64,000 nt of DNA from positions 14,413,875-14,477,874 of the forward strand of contig NC_133300.1 of the NCBI RefSeq assembly GCF_005239225.2. The letters are read 5' to 3'. The first letter of the stretch is position 1. Each line of letters starts with the position of its first letter. Under the pieces are notes generated by a model, which saw only the letters and a program-made list of their open reading frames with translations, ran no database searches and was not told the DNA's origin. This stretch comes from Populus alba (lineage: Eukaryota > Streptophyta > Magnoliopsida > Malpighiales > Salicaceae). This document shows, one piece after another, positions 11,937 to 20,719 of this stretch. The translations under genes and the position numbers were made by a program.

Positions 11937-12400
11937 TTCAATAAAAATATTAATTTTAATAAACAAATTCAAAAATACACAACCAAGTAAATATTTCATT
12001 TATTAACATACCTGAATTTTCTAATTTTATTTTTAGTTATCATGAATACCTTTTTTTCAATTATTAATTCACATAGTTATCGATTTATTTAATTACATGA
12101 ATGCATAAGCTTTTTAATTTAAACTTTAAACTTTTTACGTAAAAAATGCATCAAAAAAGCATGCACGTACAACATTTTTGCAAGAGAAAAAAATATATAA
12201 CCAACGAATGACGCATCATTTTATTTGTTTTTTTCATAAACAATTTGCAAAAAAGAAAACGTCAATGCGCATGGGCCCTAACAAAATGGGCCAAGCAGGC
12301 TGACCTAGCTTGCTAGGTCCAGCAATGCTTGGCCTTTGTTTTTGTTTTTATTTTTTGAGTTTCTATTTTTTTAAAATTAATTTTTTTTTTTTTTTTTTAT
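11937..12400 (+). repeat. AT-rich repeat shared with 18005-18480
   Basis: Both copies share taataaacaaattcaaaaa, aaaaatgcatcaaaaaagcatgca, a run of gacgcatcatttta and ccaagcaggctgac(c/t)tagcttgctaggtccagcaa. No coding potential was recognised. Its contact point with RALF-1 marks a deletion junction. Confidence 0.7.
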
Positions 12401-13479
12401 ATTTAGATCAATACCTTTTTTTGATGTGTTTAAAGAGCCTCTTTGAAATGAAAATTATTTTTTAATTATTTTTTTTAATTTTTTAGGAGGTTCTTCTGAT
12501 TTATCTATAATTTTTTTTGAATCTTTTGTATAGATGAATTTTATTTTTGAAAATAAAAAAAATTATTTTCAAATAATATTTCTAATATGTGCAGGCTTGC
12601 ATATTAGTTTTTTCATTAGTTGAGGAGTAAAATTAATGTGCTGGAAGATACATGAATTACAGAACAAGAATCATTATGAAATTTTGGTGTAAATCTATCG
12701 TCGTGAAGATTTCAAAAAAATGTCATACACTTTCAAATCTCAACCGTTAATTTTGTATGAATCTGTAACCATTGAATATGCAAAAATAAGGATTCAAAAA
12801 TGTTGTTGACAGCCATGACCAGAACGCAAGGAGATCGCCCATCTATGTCTTTGTTTTTTAAAAGGCTACTGGGCCTGGAGAAAGACCTAGGCGTGCATGG
12901 ACATTGGCCCTAGCGTGCCTGGGCTCAACTCTATGGCCTATTTGTGTTTTTTTTTTTTTTTGTCATGAGATTTTTTTATGATTTAATTACTTAATTTAAT
13001 TTAATATTTTAATTTATAAAATGTATCATAAATATTGTATAAATTTCTTAAATTATTTAAAAATTTGATATTAAACTTTTATGGATTTCAAGGGAAAAAA
13101 TATTTTTATCAAAAATAAAAAAAATATAAATCATGCATAATGTATTGAGTATTTTTCATTTTGAGTGGAAACAATATAAATAATTAAAGATAATATAATG
13201 AAAGAAGTCTCAAAACCATGTATCAAACATAACACGCATAAAAATGCATATAAAAACACAATAAAAATTTGATTTTAAAAAAATTAGCATAATAAATTAA
13301 AAATATTGGTTGAATAGTATAATTTGACAAACAATAGGTAAAATAATATAATTTGTATATTTCACTATTTATAATTGTGACATTTAAGGATATTATATTT
13401 AAGAATCATGACATCTAGCTATTGTATAGTGACAAATCATCCAATGTGCTTAATAGTTTTACAAAATGGTCTAACCATT
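12401..13479. other. AT-rich intergenic DNA
   Basis: Mostly poly-T/A tracts and short GC-richer text (12830-12930, gggcctggag...ggccctagcgtgcctggg) that resembles LTR fragments. No gene, RNA gene or intact transposon is seen. Confidence 0.5.
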
Positions 13480-13990
13480 TTCTAAAATTTCTAGAATTTT
13501 CAGAATGTGTTCTCCATCTTATAACATGCATTTTCTCTGTATTCAAGGACATATGCATACATCACAACATCCTATGAAAATTCAAGAACTCAACAATATT
13601 TAAATTAAAATTAAACTCAACAAGATAAGAAGATTGTATGGTGAGTTTAATCTTAATTTAAATATTGATGAGTTCTTGGATTTATAGTTGTCATGAACCA
13701 AATAATTATATGATTAATAAACCAAATAACCATTAAACAATTGTTATAATTCCTTATAAATTCAAAAGAAATTTTATTTACAAGCTACTTTAAAACCACA
13801 TAAATTATAAGAAAACAAACATGTCAAAAAGGGTAAAAATTATGATATTATGATGATATATTTGGATACTGATATGCCAAAGGATGTTGTGATGCATCCA
13901 TATGTCCTTGAATATGAAAAGGAAATGCATTTTATAAGATGTTGAACACATTCTAGAATTTCTAGAAAATAATCAGATTACTTCGGCTAC
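13480..13990. repeat. Imperfect inverted repeat (foldback), about 0.5 kb
   Basis: The left arm, 13480-13640, reads tctagaattttcagaatgtg ... tattcaaggacatatgcata ... caagaactcaacaatattta. The right arm is its reverse complement in two parts, 13650-13690 (taaatattgatgagttcttgg) and about 13875-13985 (gatgcatccatatgtccttgaata ... attctagaatttctagaaaa). About 185 bp at 13690-13875 has no partner and may be a later insertion. No coding frame covers it. Confidence 0.8.
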
Positions 13991-15600
13991 CCGAATATTT
14001 TAGCAACTTCATGCATTTTAAAGGCTATCTCAGTTCTAAAATGCAACATATATTTAATATCATGTTTTTCAAAACATGACATCTACTAAATTGTGTTATT
14101 TCACGAATTATTTTTGAAGCTGTGTTATTATATCAAAATTTTAAGTTTTATGTGCTACAACCAAAATATCCCAAATATTTATTGTATTTATTGTATCATC
14201 CAAAGGCAGAGATAAAAAATTATGTTCCACCCGTAGTGTTCTGTCTCGTGTACCATCTCATATTACATTGTATGCATTGTCTTGCCTCCAAACCAAATAA
14301 TGCCATCTATTTTCTTTTATATGCTATTTAGTGAACGTACCTTCCATGTGTTTGGTCCCCCAAGCATCTCCTTTGATCTTCCTTATTCTAAAATACAATG
14401 GTCTCTTTTAGTGATTTAGTTCAACGTTGATCTCGTAATCGATTCATACTTAATAATTTAAATTTTTTTTAGTTGAAATGATTTTTTTTAAAAATTATCA
14501 ATATAAAATAAATAAAAATAAAAAATAAAAAAATTTACGATATGATATATAGCAGTTCATTCTAACTACAATAAAAAATTAATAAATAACAATGAAAATA
14601 TCAGTAAAAAATATTACATTGGTATTTTCTGATATAAATAGTGATATAAATATTTTTGTTGACAATTACAGATAGAAATTGTGATGAAATTTCTTTCATT
14701 AGTAATTTTTGACAGAATGGAAAAGATAAAAATAAATAACAAAAATTCTATAGCAATTCCATCAAAAATACAACAAGTTAATGTTTTTTGAATGAATTTT
14801 TGAGTCATTCAAACATTAATTGGTTAATTTTTCCAAGACTTAGTCATTATCTTTTAAAGAGGTAACACTATTATCCTCGTCAAGTTGCTTTCATTGTTTT
14901 TTTATTTTTTTGAAAAAATTTAGCTTTATATTTTATATTATAGAAACCATGCTTCACATTATCCAGGTTCTTGCATTCATAATAAATTATAGTGTCTCTA
15001 TTGCTTGATTCTTCTTTATCATCCTTTTATCTTATAAAAATTCTTTGATTGTCATACTTTTTATTTCTTAAAAACTTTGTGAATCTTTTGGCAATAATGA
15101 CTATATCATCATCATATCCATTTATATCCTCATGATGATTAATTGATTTTTATAAGTGTTTTGAGTGTTTTGGCCTCCTCTATGGCTGTGACTTTGGGTT
15201 CCAAGCCCTAGGCAAAGACCTTAGAATTTTACCAATTATTTTCTTATTTTTGATCTTTTTTTCTAGGCTAATTAGTTCATTAACGAAGATAATGAATCTA
15301 ATGTGCATTTCATAAATGTTTTCATTGGGTTTCATTTTGAAAAATTATATTCTCTAGGAAGGTTTATTACCCTAGAATTTCACCAATTCTGCTGCAAAAG
15401 AGACCGAATAATATTCATGATAATTGCATACCATGGATGACAACTTACAGTAAGTTGGTATTAGTGATCGAGCAATGAAAATTGTTTTAAATGAGAGAAA
15501 CATATTTTTTAAGCTTCAGGGGTGGCCATGGCCCCCTGTCTCCCTAGCCTCTGCAAGGGTTTGTGTGTGATTATATCTTCTCCATGACAACACTTTTCTT
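13991..15600. other. AT-rich intergenic DNA
   Basis: No gene is supported; short frames such as 14122-14331 have AT-driven composition. From about 15600 the text becomes the 3' flank of the RALF copies (attctcaaccacaagtaacg). Confidence 0.5.
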
Positions 15601-15787
15601 TATATCTATATATTGAATTCTCAACCACAAGTAACGTAATTTGAAGTTTAACGCAAAATATAATCTACCATGAGTACTATATGATTCAATTCGACACCCA
15701 CTCGATTCCAATAGATAATAATGACAGTAGTAGAAAGGGAATTAACAAGCTCCCTAAAAATTAAATAGGCGTGGAATAACTGCTAGT

Positions 15788-16570
15788 CAAGATTGTCAAT
15801 TCCGTTCCGTTCCGTCCGGAATGGCTGAAATATTCTGTACCAATTCAAAAAATGGAATAAAACGGAACAAATTTCATCTCATTTTAAATCTTGGTTCGTT
15901 CCGGATTTTTCGGTTAAATTCCGCCCGAAAAGTTCCGGTTTCATTCCACATGTTCCGTTTCGCTCTTGAAAAGCTATTGAATCAAATTGAACCTTGCTTA
16001 ATTTCATTAATTAAACCATCCGATTATTAAAAAACTTTTTTTCATTGCTATTTTCAATAGCAATGATATTAATAATAATATTGAAAATTATTATTACTAT
16101 TTTCATTAACAATAATATTAATTTTTTACAATTAGATTTATCACTAATACATATGGTTTATATTCATGTTGTTTTTTTCATGTTTATATTTTGTATGAAT
16201 TTGAGCAAAACAAGAGATGTTTTAGATTTCATTAGCCACTTGATGATATTGACCTAACTTTATATTTAAAATATTTTTGTTAAAATATTTTACTTTCATA
16301 ATATTTTGATATTTTGTTTAAGTTGAATTACTTTAAGTTAAAAATCTATTTAATCTTGACTATTTAGAAATATTTTAAATTTTAAAATTATATTTGTTTA
16401 GCATTGTATTTGTATTGCATAATTTATAATTAATTTATCTTGAATTTGAATTATAATTATATATATAAACAGTACAACCCCGAAACAGCACGTTAAAATA
16501 CTTCAAAACTGAAATATTCCATTCTAATTAGAAAAATAAAATACCTATCAAAACAGAATTGACAACCTTG
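15788..16570. mobile_element. hAT-like non-autonomous DNA transposon with 8-bp target duplication
   Basis: The element is flanked by the direct repeat ctgctagt (15780-15787 and 16571-16578). The ends are inverted: CAAGATTGTCAATTCCGTT on the left against CAAGGTTGTCAATTCTGTT from the right, i.e. 19 bp with two mismatches. The other RALF copies show the empty site (ataactgctag without insert), which confirms the boundaries. 783 bp, with no transposase; the left third is rich in ttccg/gaacg and the rest is AT-rich. An 8-bp target duplication fits the hAT superfamily. It sits just downstream of RALF-2. Confidence 0.88.
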
Positions 16571-16616
16571 CTGCTAGTACATGAGAGAAACTATTTGCAG
16601 TCGCATTTGTACGGAT

Positions 16617-16925
16617 TCAGCAACTCGGTTTACCATCAGGACCCTTACCCAAGTTGTATCGATTACCTGGGCCGCCACCAAACACTGGTTTCTCTGGATC
16701 GAAAGCACCATCTACAACAGGGCGAGAGCCAGCATTAAGAATCCTGTTGATTTCAGAATCCATCATGAACTCCAAATCGATGTTGGAATCAGCTATGGAG
16801 TACAAGGGGACGTCACCCTCTATTTCCGGCAGTGAAATACTAGCACCGCAACTTTTTGTGTTGAGCAGCATCATCGTCAACAACAACGACGACAATGTTA
16901 GAGCTGACAAGGAAAGGCTCTTCAT
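16617..16925 (-). pseudogene. RALF-2: RALF-like peptide gene with frameshifted C-terminus
   Basis: The frame is open for 102 codons: signal peptide MKSLSLSALTLSSLLL to about residue 28, then a propeptide with EFMMDSEINRIL (about 52-63). The mature region has lost the first two cysteines of the family pattern (FNCGKGNRYC in RALF-4 is FGGGPGNRYN here). A single-base deletion after GPDGK then brings a stop at GKPSC. In the shifted frame ELLNPYKCDCK follows, which is the lost C-terminus. Upstream, about 50 bp containing the TATA segment of RALF-4 is absent. A hAT-like element lies 46 bp beyond the stop. It is most likely a pseudogene; a truncated one-cysteine peptide is the alternative. Confidence 0.72.
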
Positions 16926-18955
16926 GGTATCTCTCTTAGTTTTAGCTATCTCTTCTTAACGCTGTCTATCTAATCAAATATAAAAGCAAGCAGCTAAGAA
17001 AGGTGAGGAATGTGGCAATGGTTGACTGCTTAGCTCATATTTTCCTATACATGAAATTAAATGACATCACAAGAGATCAATTTCATGCTAGCGTGGATCA
17101 ACAGCGTTATACTTTACCTGTTTCAGATGGGATCCGGGTCACGGGTTTAATTTTCTTTTTTTAAGTTAAATATAAATTTTAAAGAAAAAAATATTGCATT
17201 GAGTTTATAGACTGAAACATGGATTTAATGAGTTAAGCCATAATAATTAGATATTTTTTCTTTGATATTGCCTCTTTTTATTGGTATTTTTTATATATAT
17301 ATTTTTAGATAACTTAAATTTATGTTTCAATTAATATCATTTATCTGTAATTTTTTTTATTTTTTATTTTTTGGATATAAATTGTTTTTTAATCGTGTTG
17401 TGTGTTTTTAATTTATTTTAAAGGTTGAATATAAACTTAAAGGAAAATAATTTATTGAATCCAGTTGAGTTCATGGTCCATATAAAGGGTTTAGTTTTTT
17501 TCTAAAATTTAATGGAAACAAATATTAAGCCCGGTTGAGTTTATGGTCCAGGTCACGGGTTTAATCTTTTTATGTTAACAGTTGAATATATATTTAAGGG
17601 GAAAAACTATTAAACCTGATAAAGTTAAATTTATTGTTCGGGTCATAAGTTTAATGAGTTAAGCCACAATAACTAAACATTTTTTTTTATATTGCTTTTT
17701 TCTATTGGTATTTTTTATGTGTCTTTTTTTAAATATTTTTTAAATTTATGTTTTAATTAATATCCCTCATTTGTGGTTTTTTTTTGTTAATTTTATTTTT
17801 TTAGGATAGAGATTATTTTTTATAGTGTTGTTCGTATTTAATTTTTGAAAAACTCATTCTAATTAATCAACAATTTTTTATTTTATCTTTTTGTATACAA
17901 GAATTTTATTTTAAAAATAAAAAATATTTATTTTCAGATAACATAATATTTATAACCTTGCATAATATTTTTTTTCCTCTTTTATTTTAATATGTGTATT
18001 TATTTTTAATATTATTTGATTGAATAAAAATATTAATTTTAATAAACAAATTCAAAAAACTCAACTCGGTTAATATTCCGTTTATTAACACATCTAAATC
18101 TTCTAATTTTATTTTTAGTTATCATCAATATCTTTTTTTACGATTATTAATTCACATAGTTGTTGATTTATTTAATTGCATGTATGCATGAGCCTTTTAA
18201 TTTAAACTTTTAATATTTTTATGTAAAAAATGCATTGAAAAAGCATGCATGTACAATGTTTTTGCAAGAGAAAAAAAAAATATAGCCCATTGGCGACACA
18301 TCATCTTATTTTTTTTTCATAAACAATTTGAAACAAAAAAAAAAAGAGTTAACATGCATGAGCCCTAACAAAATGGGTCAAGCAGGCTGACTTGGCTTGC
18401 TAGGTCCAGCAACGCCTAACCTTTGCATTTGTTTTTGTTTTTTATGTTTCTATTTTTTAAAAGTAATTCTTTTTTTATATGTATTTTTAATATTGTTTTT
18501 ATTTATATTTAGATTAATACCCTCTTTTTTATGTTGTTTAGAGAACCTCTTTGAAATGACAATTATTTTTGAATTATGCATTTAATTTTTGAGGAGGTTT
18601 TTCTGATTTATCTATAATTTTTTTTAATTGTGTAGATGAATTTTATTTTTGAAAAAAAAAATTATTTTCAAATAATATTTCTAATTTATGTAGCCTTGCA
18701 TATTATTTTTTTTTTCTTTTATTTTATTCAATCAATTTAATGTGTGTATATTTATTTCTACTATCGTTTGATTGAATAAAAAGCTTATTTTAATCAATAA
18801 ATTTAGCAAACACAATCATATAAATGTCTCGTCTTATAAAATTAAATATTTTAATCTATATATTTTTTTTTAATTTTATTTTTAGTTATTGTTTATAGTT
18901 TTTTTTTCCACTTAATAACACATATAATTCCACTTAATCTAAATATCAACTGTTT
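16926..18955. other. RALF-2 upstream flank, then AT-rich repeats
   Basis: Up to about 17060 this is the RALF promoter region shared with 54310-54510 (gaggaatgtggcaatg, catgacatcacaag). From 17100 there are two or three decayed repeats of a motif with gggtcacgggtttaat and tgagttaagccataataa (17130-17245, 17540-17670). From 18005 it is the repeat shared with 11937-12400. No gene is seen. Confidence 0.6.
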
Positions 18956-19440
18956 TTGATGCCTGGATCACGACGACACAATACAGAGGACCTTTCAAAG
19001 GTCTTCCATGGCCAATGGGTCCACTCAATTTGCTGCCTCATAACGTGCATTGGATATTTACATGAAACTTTACCAGCGACTTGTATATGGTGGAGTGGGC
19101 ATCCTATTTTAAAAATTGACCCTTTATATATTTTTTTTGTTCAACCAATCGTATTTTTGCATAATGAACTTTCCCTCAACGACAATCTATCTACTTGTTT
19201 GATAATGAAGTACGACAGCATGAACTCCAGAAAGTCTACACCATAAGTTTTGAGGATTCACCGCACCACCAGGGCGTCAGTAGCACAATCAACATTGATC
19301 TGAACCGATTTTTCTTTTTATTTGGCCACTCGACGGCGACATCCCTATTCCCTATTATTTCTTTTTCCTTTTTTATATTTTTCGAATCAACTTCCCTTTT
19401 CTTTTCAAGCTGGAAATATTTTGAATGTGCTAACTAATTT
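18956..19440 (+). repeat. Receptor-locus flank repeat, copy without a receptor gene
   Basis: 18989-19003 is the 15-bp palindrome GACCTTTCAAAGGTC, followed by tcttccatggccaatgggtcc, tgcctcataacgtgcatt and gagtgggcatcctattttaa; the first part is shared with the region upstream of the receptor gene at 20480. 19195-19290 (cttgtttgataatgaagtac) and 19317-19400 (atttggccactcg.cg.caacatc) are shared with 29150-29500, and the latter with the receptor's 3' flank at 23610. Upstream-type and downstream-type flanks are thus adjacent with no kinase sequence between them. Confidence 0.65.
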
Positions 19441-19469
19441 CAAAGATCAAATTAAAAAAAATAACTAAA

Positions 19470-19790
19470 TTAAATTAAAAAAAAAAACTGAAACGAACCA
19501 GTTCAAACCGACCGGTTTCGGTTAAGTTCGGTTATTTTAGAACAAAAACCAAAACTCAATCGATTGGTTTCAATTCGGTTCGGTTTCAGGTTTGGTTTGG
19601 TTATTTTATATTAAAAATAAAAAACTATATTCTTTTAATTTTTTTTTTGTAATTTCTAATGGGTTTGGTTTTGGTTTGGCTCGATTTTTATCTGTTTGGC
19701 TCGGTTATTATTTTTGGTTTGGTTTGGTTTTTCTTTTTCAGGCTTATAAAACCGAAACCGAATCGAACATGTCAGTTTTTTAACTATTCT
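19470..19790. repeat. CGGTT-rich imperfect inverted repeat, possible small transposon
   Basis: The left part is rich in ccgaccggtttcggtt and the right part in aaaccgaaaccgaatcg. The outermost matching text is aaaaaactga on the left and its reverse complement tcagtttttt on the right. No target duplication could be defined, so the boundaries are approximate. Confidence 0.4.
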
Positions 19791-20437
19791 AAGTGGCTTA
19801 ATTGATTTTTTTTCACGGTTCGATTGTTTTAATTATTTTTTTTTTAATTTTCTCAATTTAATTAATTTTTTAATTTTCTTACTCAACCCTACAAAAAAAA
19901 GATTTGTCAAAATATATTTCACAATATTGATAAATTGTGGTAACCATTGATCAATCATATTTTACAAAGTTAGGTGTTTTACTAGTCTTGAACGGTATTT
20001 TTATTATTAAATATACCTCGTTAAACCTTATATTATTTTATTTTATTTTCAAATATTTAGTTGTCAATCTATTTCTTTTTTTTCTATTATTAGTTTATTT
20101 TAATTTTAGTTCTATTATATATTGGATTATATCTAGATTATCTAGATTATTTTTTTTAATTAACATAGATTTTAAAGTTAATAACCATATAAAATCTTTA
20201 ATGATACTGAGATATCTATATAAACATATTATTTTAATCATGAAATTATCTAAGATTGCTTTTAATATAAAGGAATACCAAATTTCTTAAATTGAGCAAC
20301 ATCTTTAACGATTATATATTCCTAAAAAAAAAAGAAGAAAAACATATATCAAATAAGAAATGGATGGATTTTTATTCAATCTAATCAAATGGAAAAATCT
20401 AAAGGCACGGAAATCTCTAAAGTTGATAGAATACAGC
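19791..20437. other. AT-rich intergenic DNA upstream of the receptor gene
   Basis: Poly-T/A tracts. A frame of 117 codons at 19937-20290 has low-complexity hydrophobic composition and no recognisable domain, so it was not called as a gene. It may hold distal regulatory sequence. Confidence 0.45.
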
Positions 20438-20719
20438 CAACGACTTGGAAGTCCTTCATGCCCCACTCGTACTATCAAAGACCTTTCAAAGGTCTTCCAT
20501 ATATTGCCCCCTTTGCCAAATGCTACATTGATACTACTCCATGAGACTTTTATAATTACTAATACTTGAAAACGATTTTACATAAATAATAATAATAATA
20601 AAAAAGAATAAAAATCAGAATCAGTCAACTATAGCATGACTTAAACTCCTCTCAGCATATAATTAAAAGGAGCTTCTCCTCTTGATTTCTTCATCTCTCC
20701 TCCTCTGGCCAAAAACAAA
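20438..20719 (+). promoter_or_regulatory. Upstream region of the CrRLK1L gene: palindrome and TATA-like box
   Basis: A perfect 15-bp palindrome GACCTTTCAAAGGTC lies at 20480-20494, about 226 bp before the ATG. Perfect copies occur at 18989-19003 and 30439-30453, and imperfect ones at about 24216, 26356 and 55258. A TATA-like catataatta lies at 20656-20665, 55-64 bp before the ATG, followed by a C/T-rich leader (cttctcctcttgatttcttcatctctcctcc). The assignment as a core promoter is inferred from position. Confidence 0.5.

Noticed and set aside
14560..14840. Possible decayed CACTA subterminal repeats (words like attaccaatg and gacagaatgg)
   Set aside because: Too diverged to tell from AT-rich background; no CCGACGG core is preserved.
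19937..20290. 117-codon hydrophobic frame upstream of the receptor
   Set aside because: Low-complexity AT-rich sequence with F/I/L/N/Y bias and no homology or codon signal.
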